This document shows positions 43,506 to 52,651 of a stretch of 64,000 nucleotides of DNA, one piece after another (position 1 is the stretch's first letter; every line of letters begins with the position of its first letter). Source of the DNA: Geodermatophilus bullaregiensis. Its GTDB lineage: Bacteria > Actinomycetota > Actinomycetes > Mycobacteriales > Geodermatophilaceae. Both the position numbers and the translations under genes were made by a program. The notes beneath the pieces are model-generated. The model was not told the origin of the DNA. It made no database searches and saw only the letters and a list, made by a program, of their open reading frames with translations. The stretch covers positions 2,666,001-2,730,000 of the forward strand of contig NZ_JAFBCJ010000001.1 of assembly GCF_016907675.1 (NCBI RefSeq). The letters are read 5' to 3'.

Positions 43506-46500
43506 GTGACCCGGGACGCGCCCTCCTCCCTTTTCGCCGGCGGCGGGGAGGTGGGCCGGGAGATGGCCGCGCGGGACTGGGCCGACACCCCGGTGGGCCC
43601 GCCCGAGCAGTGGCCCGCCGCGCTGCGCAACCTGGTGCGCATCGTGCTCACGTCGCGGTTCTCGATGTGGGCCGCCTGGGGCCCCGAGCTGTCGTTCTTC
43701 TACAACGACGCCTACCGGCGCGACACGCTGCAGGGCAAGCACCCGTGGGCGCTCGGCCGCCCGGCCGCCGAGGTCTGGGCCGAGGTCTGGGACGCTGCCG
43801 GCCCGCGGATCGAGTCGGTCCTGGCCACCGGCGTGGCCACCTGGGACGAGGACCTGCTGCTGTTCCTGAGGCGCAGCGGCTACCCGGAGGAGACGTACCA
43901 CACCTTCTCCTACAGCCCGGTCGACGGTGACGACGGCCGCACCACGGGGATGCTCTGCGTCGTCACCGAGAACACCGGCCGGGTCCTCGGTGAGCGGCGG
44001 ATGGCCGGCCTGCGCGACCTGGCCGCCGCCGTGGCGGCCACCCGCACCGAGGACGACCTCCTGGCCGCCGTCGGTGAGCAGCTGGGCCGCAACCCCGCCG
44101 ACCTGCCCTTCAGCGCCACCTACCTCCTCGACGACGACGGGACGGCCCGCCTCGGCGCCGCGACCGGCCTGCCCCCGGACTCGCCGGTGGCCCCACCGGC
44201 GCTGCCCGCCGACGGCGCGGACACCGTCTGGCCGGTGGTCCGGCTGCGCGCGGGCGAGGAGGTCGTCGTCGAGGACCTCGGGCAGCGGTTCCCCGGCCTG
44301 CCGACCGGTGCGTGGCAGCGGCCGCCGGAGCAGGCCGTCGCCGTCCCCATCACCGCCTCGGCACCGGGCGGCGCCGCGGTGGCCGGCTTCCTCGTCGTGG
44401 GACTCAACCCGCACCGGCGCCTCGACGACGCCTACCGCGGCTTCCTCGAGCTGGTCGCCAACCAGATCGCCTCGGGCCTGCTCAACGCCCGCAGCCACGA
44501 GGCCGAGCGGCGCCGCGCGGAGACCCTGGCCGAGCTCGACCGCGCCAAGACCGACTTCTTCAGCAACGTCAGCCACGAGTTCCGCACCCCGCTGACGCTG
44601 ATCACCGGCCCGGTCGCCGAGCTGCGGTCCTCCCCGGTGGTGGCGGCCGACGCGCGGCTGGCCGAGGAGCTCGAGGTGGTCGAGCGCAACGCGCTGCGGC
44701 TGCAGAAGCTGGTCAACACCCTGCTCGACTTCTCGCGCCTGCAGGCCGGCCGGATCGAGGCCCGGTTCGAGCCGGTCGACCTCGCCGCGGTCACCGCGGA
44801 GCTGGCCAGCGTCTTCCGCTCGGCGTTCGACCGCGCCGGCCTGGCGCTCACCGTCGACTGCCCGCCGCTGGGCCGGCCGGTGCACATCGACCGGGACATG
44901 TGGGAGAAGGTCGTCCTCAACCTGCTCTCCAACGCCCTGAAGTTCACCTTCACCGGCGGCGTCACCGTGCGGCTGCGGGAGGCCGGCGGGGAGGACGGCG
45001 GGAGGGCGCTCCTCACCGTCAGCGACACCGGCACCGGCATCCCGGCGGGGGAGCTGCCGCGGCTGTTCGAGCGGTTCACCCGGGTCTCCGGCGCCCGCGC
45101 CCGGTCCGGCGAGGGCAGCGGCATCGGCCTGGCGATGGTGCGCGAGCTGGTCGGCCTGCACGGCGGGTCGATCGACGTCGCGAGCACCCCCGACGTCGGC
45201 ACCACCTTCACCGTCGCCGTACCGCTGGGCACCGGGCACCTGCCCCCGGACCGGATCGTGCCCACGGCGCCCGAGGCCCCGGGCGTCTCGGCCGCGGCCG
45301 CTCCCTACGTCACCGACGCGCTGCGCTGGCTGCCCGGTCCGGCCGGCGACGTCCCCGAGACGGTGCCGGAGAGCCCCACGGGCCGGGCCGGGCGGGTGCT
45401 GGTCGCCGACGACAACGCCGACATGCGCGACTACGTCGCCCGGCTGCTGGCACCCGCGCACCGGGTCCGTGCCGTCGGCGACGGGCAGGCCGCGCTGGAG
45501 GCGGCGTTCGCCGACCCGCCCGACCTCGTCGTCAGCGACGTGATGATGCCGGGCCTGGGCGGCGTGCAGCTGCTGGCCGCACTGCGCGCCGACGCCCGCA
45601 CCTCCCGGGTGCCGGTGGTCCTGCTCTCGGCGCGCGCCGGCGAGGAGGCGGCGGTCGAGGGGCTGGCCGCCGGCGCCGACGACTACCTGGTCAAGCCCTT
45701 CTCCGCGCAGGAACTGCTGGCCCGGGTCGACGCCCACCTGCAGCTGGGCCGTGCCCGCCGGGAGGCCGAGGAGCGGTTCACCGCGATGGCCGACCTCGCC
45801 CCGGCGCTGATCTGGGTGGCCGACGGCACCGGCCGGCGGGTGTTCCTCAACGCCGGCTGGTCGGCCTTCACCGGCCGCCCGGTCGAGGAGGAGCTGGGGG
45901 AGGGCTGGCGCGCCGGCCTGCACCCGCAGGACCGCGACCGCTACGCCGCCGCGGTCGGCACGGCCGCGGGGCGCGGCGAGGGCTGGGAGGTGGAGTTCCG
46001 GCTCCGCCGCGCCGACGGCGCGTACCACTGGCTGCTCGAGCGGGCCGTCCCGATCGGCGGGGACGGCGCAGCCGCCCGGACCGGCGGGTACGTCGGCAGC
46101 TGCACCGACATCAACGCCCGCTACCGGGAGACCGAGCGGCAGATGCTGCTCGCCGAGCTCGGCGCCGTCCTCGACCGGGAGACCGAGGTCGACGGGCAGC
46201 TGGCCGCGCTCGCCCGGCTGGTCGTCGACCGCCGGCTGGCCGACGTCTGCACCGTCCGGGTCGTGGGGGACGACGGGCGGCTGCGCTACGCCGGCCGTGC
46301 CGGCGTCGACGACGCGACGACCCGGGTGCTCGACACCCTCGAGCCGCACGGCGGGCTCGGCCGGGCGGTCCTCGAGTCCGGCACCACGGTGCTGCGCCCG
46401 CACCTGACCGGGCCCGGCGACGGCGGCGTGCGGCTGGACCTGAGCTCGGCGCTGGTCGTGCCGCTCACCGTCCGCGGGCGGGTGCGCGCCGTGCTGGCCC

Positions 46501-48605
46501 TGGGCCGGCAGGACGACGCCCCCTCCTTCCACGAGGACGACCGGGCCCTCGCGGAGGAGGTCGCCGCCCGCGCGGCGCTCGCGCTCGACAACGCGCTGCT
46601 CCTGGCCGACGAGCGGGCCACCGCCCGGCGGCTCGGGCTGCTGCAGCGGGCCACCGCGGAGCTGTCCGCGGCCACCTCCCCGGTGGACGTCGCCCGGGCG
46701 GCGGCCGGCCACGTCGTGGCGCTGACCGGGCACGGCAGCCGGGTCGGCGTCTTCGAGGTCGACGACGCCGGCCGCGCGCTGCGCCTGCTGTCCCTCAGCG
46801 GCGCGGAGCCGGAGGCCCGGCAGCGGTGGGCGGAGATCCCCCTGTCCGCACCGCTGGCGGTGACCACCGCGGTCACCGAGCGGCGGCCGGTGTGGGTCGA
46901 GGACGCGGCCGACTGGCCCGGCGCCCGCGGCGGGCAGGCGACGACGCTCGCCGCGCTCGGCCTGGCCTCGACCGTGGCGCTGCCGCTCCTGGTGGCCGGC
47001 CGGGTGGTCGGCGTCATCGGCGTCGGCTTCCCCCAGGTCCGCCGGTTCGGCGGGGTCGAGCGCGCCATGCTCCTGGCCGTCGCCGAGCAGTGCGCGCAGG
47101 CCCTGGACCGCGCCCGCCTCTTCCGCGCCCAGCAGAGCATCGCCTCCACCCTGCAGCGCGACCTCCTGCCGCAGCGGCTGCCGCAGCTGGAGCGGCTGGC
47201 CCTGGCCGCCGAGTACCTGCCCGGCGCGGTCGGCACCTCCGCCGGTGGCGACTGGTACGACGTCGTCGAGCTGGGCAGCGGCCGGGTCGCCGTCGCCGTC
47301 GGCGACGTGGTCGGCCAGGGCCCCTCGGCGGCCGCGGTCATGGGGCAGCTGCGCAGCGCGCTGTCCACCGCCCTGCTGCAGGGCAGCCCGCCGGCCGAGG
47401 CGCTGGAGCTGCTCGACCGGTTCGCCGCGCGGCTGCCCGGCGCGCTGGCCTCGACGGCGGCCTGCCTGGTCCTCGACTGGGAGGCCGGCACGGTGCGCTG
47501 GGCCCGGGCCGGCCACCTGCCGCCGCTGCTGGTCGCCGACGGCACCGCCACGCTGCTGGAGGACGGGGCCGGCACCGTCCTCGGCGCGCCGGGACGGCCG
47601 CCCTACACCGAGGGCAGCGCCGCCGTGGCGCCCGGGACGACCCTGCTGCTCTACACCGACGGCCTCGTCGAGCGGCGCGGCGAGGTCCTCGACGTCGGCC
47701 TGCAGCGGGTCACCGAGGCGACCGCCCGGCTGGCCTCCGCCGACCCGGCCCGGCTGACCCGGGCGCTGCTCGCCGAGGTGCTCGACGCCTCCGCCCTCCC
47801 CGACGACGTGGCCCTCATCGCCGTCCGGGTCACGCCCCCGCCGGTGCACGAGAGCCTGCCGGCCGATCCCCGGCGGCTGAGCCGGGTGCGCCGCACGGTG
47901 ACCGCCTGGGCGCGGGCCGCGGGGTTGTCCGAGGACGGCGTCGACGACCTGCAGCTGGCGCTCGGCGAGGCACTGGCCAACGCCGTCGAGCACGCCTACG
48001 CCGCCACCGGGGGGACGGGCCGGTGCGAGTACCGGCTGGCGCGGACCGCCGACGGCAGCATCGACGTCTGCGTGCGGGACGAGGGCGTGTGGCGCCCGGT
48101 GCCGGCCGACCCCGGTCACCGCGGCCGCGGGCTGGCGCTGATCTCCGCGCTGGCCAGCGAGGTCGAGGTCGCCCGGACCACCGACGCCCGGGGCGCCGAG
48201 GGCGCCGGGACGACGGTGCGCTTCCGCTTCGTCCCGGCCGGCCCCGGCCCGGCCGACCCGCCGGTCCGGGGGCCGCGGGTGCCGCCGGATCCCGACCCGG
48301 CCGGGCTGGCGGTGCACCGGGACGCCGGCGGCCTGCGGCTGGTGGTCACCGGCGAGGTCGACCTCGCCGTCACCCCGGCACTGCGGGCCGAGGCGCTGCG
48401 GGTCCTGGAGGAGCTGCCGGCCGGTGCGCAGGCGGTGCTGGACCTGACGACGGTCCCCTACCTGGCCAGCGCCGGCGTCGGTCTGGTCCTGGAGCTGCAG
48501 GCCGCGGCGGCCGCCCGGCGGGCGGTCCTGGACGTGCGGACGGCGCCGGGGTCGGCGCCCGCACGGGTGCTGACGCTCGGCCACCCGGACCGCGACCGTC
48601 CGTAG
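43506..48605 (+). CDS. Giant hybrid kinase fused to a full sigma partner-switch module
   Basis: 1,699 residues, no membrane segment. Domains in order: PAS-like (20-145), GAF (150-340), HisKA with His357 (NVSHEFRTPLTLI), HATPase (410-585, Asn476), receiver (630-745, Asp678 in SDVMMPG), PAS (755-875), GAF (885-1030), GAF (1045-1205), PP2C/SpoIIE phosphatase (1209-1442; Asp1249, Asp1267, Asp1433/1434), RsbW-type ATPase (1448-1580; Glu1488, Asn1492) and STAS (1600-1699; Ser1655 in LASAGVG at the phosphorylation position). Catalytic residues appear intact throughout. From family roles I infer sensing, His-Asp phosphotransfer and control of Ser phosphorylation within one protein. A TAGGCT -10-like hexamer is at 43482-43487. 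Confidence 0.93.
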   Translation: MTRDAPSSLFAGGGEVGREMAARDWADTPVGPPEQWPAALRNLVRIVLTSRFSMWAAWGPELSFFYNDAYRRDTLQGKHPWALGRPAAEVWAEVWDAAGPRIESVLATGVATWDEDLLLFLRRSGYPEETYHTFSYSPVDGDDGRTTGMLCVVTENTGRVLGERRMAGLRDLAAAVAATRTEDDLLAAVGEQLGRNPADLPFSATYLLDDDGTARLGAATGLPPDSPVAPPALPADGADTVWPVVRLRAGEEVVVEDLGQRFPGLPTGAWQRPPEQAVAVPITASAPGGAAVAGFLVVGLNPHRRLDDAYRGFLELVANQIASGLLNARSHEAERRRAETLAELDRAKTDFFSNVSHEFRTPLTLITGPVAELRSSPVVAADARLAEELEVVERNALRLQKLVNTLLDFSRLQAGRIEARFEPVDLAAVTAELASVFRSAFDRAGLALTVDCPPLGRPVHIDRDMWEKVVLNLLSNALKFTFTGGVTVRLREAGGEDGGRALLTVSDTGTGIPAGELPRLFERFTRVSGARARSGEGSGIGLAMVRELVGLHGGSIDVASTPDVGTTFTVAVPLGTGHLPPDRIVPTAPEAPGVSAAAAPYVTDALRWLPGPAGDVPETVPESPTGRAGRVLVADDNADMRDYVARLLAPAHRVRAVGDGQAALEAAFADPPDLVVSDVMMPGLGGVQLLAALRADARTSRVPVVLLSARAGEEAAVEGLAAGADDYLVKPFSAQELLARVDAHLQLGRARREAEERFTAMADLAPALIWVADGTGRRVFLNAGWSAFTGRPVEEELGEGWRAGLHPQDRDRYAAAVGTAAGRGEGWEVEFRLRRADGAYHWLLERAVPIGGDGAAARTGGYVGSCTDINARYRETERQMLLAELGAVLDRETEVDGQLAALARLVVDRRLADVCTVRVVGDDGRLRYAGRAGVDDATTRVLDTLEPHGGLGRAVLESGTTVLRPHLTGPGDGGVRLDLSSALVVPLTVRGRVRAVLALGRQDDAPSFHEDDRALAEEVAARAALALDNALLLADERATARRLGLLQRATAELSAATSPVDVARAAAGHVVALTGHGSRVGVFEVDDAGRALRLLSLSGAEPEARQRWAEIPLSAPLAVTTAVTERRPVWVEDAADWPGARGGQATTLAALGLASTVALPLLVAGRVVGVIGVGFPQVRRFGGVERAMLLAVAEQCAQALDRARLFRAQQSIASTLQRDLLPQRLPQLERLALAAEYLPGAVGTSAGGDWYDVVELGSGRVAVAVGDVVGQGPSAAAVMGQLRSALSTALLQGSPPAEALELLDRFAARLPGALASTAACLVLDWEAGTVRWARAGHLPPLLVADGTATLLEDGAGTVLGAPGRPPYTEGSAAVAPGTTLLLYTDGLVERRGEVLDVGLQRVTEATARLASADPARLTRALLAEVLDASALPDDVALIAVRVTPPPVHESLPADPRRLSRVRRTVTAWARAAGLSEDGVDDLQLALGEALANAVEHAYAATGGTGRCEYRLARTADGSIDVCVRDEGVWRPVPADPGHRGRGLALISALASEVEVARTTDARGAEGAGTTVRFRFVPAGPGPADPPVRGPRVPPDPDPAGLAVHRDAGGLRLVVTGEVDLAVTPALRAEALRVLEELPAGAQAVLDLTTVPYLASAGVGLVLELQAAAAARRAVLDVRTAPGSAPARVLTLGHPDRDRP

Positions 48606-48670
48606 CCGGCACCCCCCGGGAGGGTGGTGTGGACCACCCCGGGAGGAGGGTCCACCGGGGGTGTCCGACA

Positions 48671-49771
48671 ATGGGGGAGTTGGGGCCGGAGCAGTTCCGG
48701 TCCGGAGGGGTCGAGGGGCCTGTGGAACCAGGGGCGGGGGGCTCCGCCATGCAGGGGGAGCCGGGCGGTGCCGCGCTGCGGCGCACGTCCGGCACGCCCA
48801 CCCCGCGATCGGGCTTCGCCCACGGCGCCGCCGAGGTGGCCTCCTCCGCCGAGGCGGTCGCCGTGGCCGCCGCGTTCGTCGAGGAGGGTCTCCGCCAGGG
48901 GGACCTGCCCGTGCTCGGCTGCCCGCCGGAGTCGGCCGAGGCCGTGCGCCGGGCGCTCGGCACGCGCGTCGGCCCGGTCGAGGACGACGCACGCATCTGC
49001 CTGGTCGGGGTCCGGGCGCCCGACGCGTTCGTCGTCGTCCGGCGCCTGCTCGAGCGGGCGCGGGGGACCGGCTCCGGCCGGCTGCGGATCCTCGCCGAGC
49101 CGCAGTGGGGAGCCGACCGCCGGCGCTGGCGCGAAGTGCAGCGCTACGAGTCGGCGGCCAACGCCCTGATGACCGGCACCCCCGTCACGGCGATGTGCCT
49201 CTACGACCGGGAGCGGCTGCCGGCGGAGGTCCTCGCCGGTGCCCGGCAGACCCACCCCGAGCTCGTCGCGGACGGCGTCCGGGCCGCCAGCCCGGACTTC
49301 CGCCGGCCCGAGCGGTACCTGCGCGACCTCGGCGTCGCCCGGGAGCCGGTCGAGGCCGGCGAGCCGGTGTTCGCCGTCGACGCCGCACCGACCCTGCCCG
49401 CCCTCCGCGGCGCCCTGCGGCAGGTCCTCGCCGAGGAGGTGCCCGACGAGGACCAGTGCGCCGACCTGCACCTGGCCGTCAGCGAGGTGGCCGCCAACGC
49501 CTTCCGGCACGGCCGGCAGCCGGTGTCGGCCCGGGTGTGGGCCGACGGCGACGCCCTCGTCTGCGCGATCAGCGACTCCGGGCACACCTTCGACGACCCG
49601 CTGGCCGGTTTCCTGCCCGCGCACGGTGACGACCTCGGCGCCGGTGGCATGGGGCTGTGGCTGGCCCGCAAGCTGTGGGACTCCGTCGACCTGCTGGCCG
49701 GCGAGCACGGGCTGACCGTCCGGCTGAGCACCACCCTGGTGACCCCGCGGTCCTGGGCGGGCGTCGCTTGA
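48671..49771 (+). CDS. MEDS-domain sensor with RsbW-type ATPase
   Basis: 366 residues. The N-terminal two-thirds (about 50-220) match the MEDS sensory domain (FAHGAAEVASSAE; ILAEPQWGADR; AMCLYDRERLP; TGTPVTAMC), and the C-terminal 130 residues are an HATPase_c_2 with LAVSEVAANAFRHG, ISDSGHTFDDP and GGMGLWLARKLWDSV. It is probably an anti-sigma or STAS kinase responding to a small molecule. It follows the giant hybrid kinase by 65 bases in the same direction and could act on its STAS domain. ATG 48671 is uncertain: 48749 (ATG) would shorten it by 26 Gly-rich residues. Confidence 0.82.
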   Translation: MGELGPEQFRSGGVEGPVEPGAGGSAMQGEPGGAALRRTSGTPTPRSGFAHGAAEVASSAEAVAVAAAFVEEGLRQGDLPVLGCPPESAEAVRRALGTRVGPVEDDARICLVGVRAPDAFVVVRRLLERARGTGSGRLRILAEPQWGADRRRWREVQRYESAANALMTGTPVTAMCLYDRERLPAEVLAGARQTHPELVADGVRAASPDFRRPERYLRDLGVAREPVEAGEPVFAVDAAPTLPALRGALRQVLAEEVPDEDQCADLHLAVSEVAANAFRHGRQPVSARVWADGDALVCAISDSGHTFDDPLAGFLPAHGDDLGAGGMGLWLARKLWDSVDLLAGEHGLTVRLSTTLVTPRSWAGVA

Positions 49772-49804
49772 CGCTGTCGATCGCTCACTGCTGAGCTACC
49801 TCGC

Positions 49805-50308
49805 GTGGAGGACGCCGTCGACCTCATCCTCGAGCAGTGGGCCCGGGAGCGTCCCGACCTCGACTGCTCGCCGATGGGCGTCATCGGCCGCATCTCCCAG
49901 CTGCAGCGGGAGGTCTTCCTCGCCCAGCGCGCCACCTTCGCCCGCCACGGCCTCGACGTCCCCTCCTTCGACGTGCTGGCCGCGCTGCGCCGGGCGGGGG
50001 AGCCCTACCAGCTGACGCCGACGGCGCTCATGCGCACGGCGCTGGTGACCTCCGGGGCGATCACCCAGCGGCTGGACCGGCTCGAGGAGCGAGGGCTGAT
50101 CACGCGCACGCGCAGCCAGTCCGACGGGCGGGCCGTCGTCGTCACGCTGACCGCGGCCGGGCGGGCGGCGCTGGACGCCGCGCTGCCCGACCACCTGGAG
50201 ACCGAGCGCGGCCTGCTGGCCGGGCTCTCCGACGACGACCAGCTGCGACTGGCCGACCTGCTGCGCCGGTTCCTCGTCACGCTGGGGCGGCTGCCGCAGC
50301 CGCCGTGA
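49805..50308 (+). CDS. MarR family transcriptional regulator
   Basis: 167 residues. Winged helix with LTPTALMRTALVTSGAITQRLDRLEERGLITR and the wing SDGRAVVVTLT. Typical MarR dimerisation helices flank it. It follows the MEDS-ATPase gene by 33 bases on the same strand. The regulated gene is not apparent. GTG start without a ribosome site. Confidence 0.88.
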   Translation: MEDAVDLILEQWARERPDLDCSPMGVIGRISQLQREVFLAQRATFARHGLDVPSFDVLAALRRAGEPYQLTPTALMRTALVTSGAITQRLDRLEERGLITRTRSQSDGRAVVVTLTAAGRAALDAALPDHLETERGLLAGLSDDDQLRLADLLRRFLVTLGRLPQPP

Positions 50309-50340
50309 CGGGACGGCGGCGTCCGTGCCGAGCCGGTGGG

Positions 50341-51354
50341 TCAGGGGACCCCGGGCACGTCGCCCGGCCGCAGGTCGGCGCGCACGCGGACGTAGCGCAG
50401 CGGGTGCCGGAACACGCCGGCCTGCAGGGCGGCGTCCGCGCTGACCTCCACGACGACGTCGGGCTGCACGCGGGTGAGCGCCACCGACAGCCGGCCGCCG
50501 CCGAAGCGGCCGGTGCCGATCCGCTCGGGCCAGGGGTGGTCCGGCCCGGCGGGGGTGAGCACGGCGGCCAGCTCCGCGGCGGCGGCGGGGGACAGCGGGC
50601 CGGTGCGGCCGACGACGACCAGCTCGCCGTCGCGGTAGCGGCCGGCGACGAGCTGGCCGGGGCGCCCGAGCGGGCCGATCACCCCGCCGGCGAGGACCTC
50701 GGTCGTCTCCCAGGACTTGACCTTGAGCCACTCACGGCGCCCGCCGGCGTACCGGGTGGCCGCGCCCTTGGCGACCAGGCCCTCGACGCCGAGCGGCCGC
50801 AGGTCGGCGGCCCAGCCGCGCGCCTGCGCGGGGTCGGCGGTCACCGGCGAGAGCTGCAGCGGCGGCGCCCAGCGCTGCGCGAGCTCCTCCAGGCGGGTCC
50901 GGCGGGCGCGCAGCGGGCGGCCGCGGAGGTCCTCGCCGCCGGCGGCCAGCAGGTCGAAGGCGACGTAGGAGGCCGGGTGCGCGGCGGCCTGGGCGGCCAT
51001 CCGGGACGGCGCGGTGACCATGCGGCGCTGCAGCAGCCCGAAGTCCAGGCGCTCGCCGTCCCAGACGACGACCTCGCCGTCCAGGACCGTGCCGGCGGGG
51101 ACCTGCGCCAGCGCGGCGGCGGCGACGTCGGGGAAGCGGTCGGTGAGGTCGCGGCCCTGCCGGGACCACAGCCGGGTGCCGGCCCGGTCGCGGACGACGA
51201 CCAGCCGGTAGCCGTCCCACTTGGGCTCGTACCGGCAGCCGCCGGGCAGCGCGTCGCCCTCCGGCAGGTCGCGCACGGGCTTGGCCAGCGCCACCGCGAC
51301 CGGTCCGGCCAGGTCGGGCGGCAGGCCCGGCAACCCGGGGACGGAGAGCGGCAC
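50341..51354 (-). CDS. ATP-dependent DNA ligase (LigC/LigD-type)
   Basis: 337 residues: nucleotidyltransferase domain with the AMP-lysine motif EPKWDGYR (Lys45), DGEVVVWD, VAFDLLAAGG and EGLVAKG, ending in motif V LKVKSWE, followed by an OB-fold domain. No polymerase or nuclease domain is attached, so it is a stand-alone ligase of the LigC kind, used in repair (base excision or end-joining back-up in actinobacteria). GTG start. Confidence 0.9.
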   Translation of the reverse strand: MPLSVPGLPGLPPDLAGPVAVALAKPVRDLPEGDALPGGCRYEPKWDGYRLVVVRDRAGTRLWSRQGRDLTDRFPDVAAAALAQVPAGTVLDGEVVVWDGERLDFGLLQRRMVTAPSRMAAQAAAHPASYVAFDLLAAGGEDLRGRPLRARRTRLEELAQRWAPPLQLSPVTADPAQARGWAADLRPLGVEGLVAKGAATRYAGGRREWLKVKSWETTEVLAGGVIGPLGRPGQLVAGRYRDGELVVVGRTGPLSPAAAAELAAVLTPAGPDHPWPERIGTGRFGGGRLSVALTRVQPDVVVEVSADAALQAGVFRHPLRYVRVRADLRPGDVPGVP

Positions 51355-51441
51355 CGGGACAGCCTCGGGGCTGCCCGCTCTCCGCGCAGGCCCCTGCGCT
51401 GCGGGCTCACCCCTTCGTGGCAGGTGGAGGACCCTGCTGCC

Positions 51442-51467
51442 CCCGCCGTTCGCGAGCTCGCGGCGGG
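51442..51467. terminator. Hairpin after the NUDIX gene
   Basis: CCCGCCG (51442-51448) pairs with CGGCGGG (51461-51467), and the loop contains the self-complementary CGAGCTCG. A 20-base repeat, GGCCCCTGC followed by GGGCTCA, occurs nearby at 51388-51409 and 51465-51484. Confidence 0.45.
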
Positions 51468-51481
51468 CCCCTGCAGCGGGC

Positions 51482-52012
51482 TCAGCGGGCGCGGGCGAGG
51501 AGGAGCAGGGCGTAGGCGGCGAGCGAGGGGGCGTCGGTGAGCCGGCCCTCGCGGACCATCGCGCGGAACTCCGCCTCGGTCACGAACGCCGTGGCCATGT
51601 CGGCCTCGGTGGCCTCCCGGGCGGTCGGGCCGGGCGTGAGCCCGGTGGCCAGCCACACGTCGAACTCCTGCGTGGACAGGCCCGGCGCCAGGTCGAGGTG
51701 GCCGAGGTGCTCGAGCCGGCCGGCCCGCAGCCCGGTCTCCTCGGCGAGCTCGGCGCGGGCCAGCTCCTGCGGCGTCCCGTCGCGGCCCGCAGCCCAGCCG
51801 CCCTGCGGGAACTCCCACACCCGGCGCGCGACCGGGTGGCGGAACTGCTCGACCAGCCAGAACCCGTCGCGCTCGGCGGGCAGCACGATCGCGAAGTCCG
51901 GCTTCTCGACCACGCCGTAGACGCCGGTGGAGCCGTCGGCGCGCTCGACGGTGTCCTCGCGCACCCGCACCCACGGGTTGCGGTAGACCTCCCGGCTGCC
52001 CGTCGTCCGCAT
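51482..52012 (-). CDS. NUDIX hydrolase, ADP-ribose pyrophosphatase-like
   Basis: 176 residues. NUDIX box region GGWAAGRDGTPQELARAE followed by LAEETGL; the Arg of the REuxEE core is Ala here, while the metal-binding Glu pair is kept. The preceding WEFPQGG and LSTQEFDVWLA are typical of ADP-ribose/NDP-sugar pyrophosphatases. It is cytoplasmic housecleaning or NAD metabolism. CAGGCT (plus-strand 52020-52025), seven bases before the ATG, suggests a leaderless mRNA divergent from the DUF1992 gene. Confidence 0.85.
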   Translation of the reverse strand: MRTTGSREVYRNPWVRVREDTVERADGSTGVYGVVEKPDFAIVLPAERDGFWLVEQFRHPVARRVWEFPQGGWAAGRDGTPQELARAELAEETGLRAGRLEHLGHLDLAPGLSTQEFDVWLATGLTPGPTAREATEADMATAFVTEAEFRAMVREGRLTDAPSLAAYALLLLARAR

Positions 52013-52058
52013 GCAGCCGAGCCTGACAGAGGCGGACCATGGGCGAGGAGGTGGTCGG

Positions 52059-52550
52059 GTGACCGAGCGGAAGCCGCAGGGGGTCTCGTTCGAGACCTGG
52101 GTCGAGCGGCAGATCCACCAGGCGCAGGAGCGCGGCGACTTCACCGGTCTGCGGGGTGCCGGCAAGCCGCTGCCGAGCTGGGACCCCGACGAGACCGCCT
52201 ACGACTGGGCGGTGGCCAAGGCCCGGCGGGAGGGCATCCGGCCCGCGGACATGCTCCCGCCCGGGCTGGCGCTGCGCCGGGAGCGCGACGAGCTGCCCGA
52301 GCGGGTGGCCGGCCTGCCGTCGGAGGCCGCCGTCCGCGCCGTGGCCGAGGACTACAACGCCCGGGTCGAGGCCTTCTGGCGCCGCCCGCAGGAGAGCCGC
52401 TGGTCGCCGGTGCCCGGCCTGGCCGACGTCGAGGCGCTGGTCGAGGGGTGGCGGCTGACCCGCCCACCGCCGCCGCCCGCCGTCGAGGCGCCGCCGCCCG
52501 GGCCGCCGCCGCGCCGCCGCCGGTGGTCCCTGCGCCGTCGCCCGGGCTGA
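52059..52550 (+). CDS. DUF1992 (DnaJ-C28 conserved) protein
   Basis: 163 residues. FETWVERQIHQAQERGDF and GLRGAGKPLP mark the DUF1992 domain, shared with the tail of eukaryotic DNAJC28. The C terminus is Pro/Arg-rich. Function unknown. GTG 52059 follows AGGAGG at 52046-52051. Divergent from the NUDIX gene. Confidence 0.85.
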   Translation: MTERKPQGVSFETWVERQIHQAQERGDFTGLRGAGKPLPSWDPDETAYDWAVAKARREGIRPADMLPPGLALRRERDELPERVAGLPSEAAVRAVAEDYNARVEAFWRRPQESRWSPVPGLADVEALVEGWRLTRPPPPPAVEAPPPGPPPRRRRWSLRRRPG

Positions 52551-52563
52551 CGGCGCACCGCCG

Positions 52564-52627
52564 CGACGATCACGGAGTGGGGACCACCTCCCGGGCCTCC
52601 GGAGTGGTCACGACTCCGTGATCGTCG
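52564..52627. terminator. 15-bp perfect hairpin between convergent genes
   Basis: CGACGATCACGGAGT (52564-52578) is the exact complement of ACTCCGTGATCGTCG (52613-52627). Inside, GACCACCTCC and GGAGTGGTC add a second, imperfect stem. It separates the DUF1992 gene from the opposing membrane-protein gene. Confidence 0.7.
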
Positions 52628-52651
52628 GCGATCTCCCGCCGATCGGGTCGG

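Noticed and set aside
42210..48992. A 2,260-codon open frame on the minus strand
   Set aside because: It is the antisense shadow of the hybrid-kinase gene and its neighbour. Its product is Gly/Gln/Arg/Val-rich low complexity without motifs, while the plus strand has intact catalytic domains.
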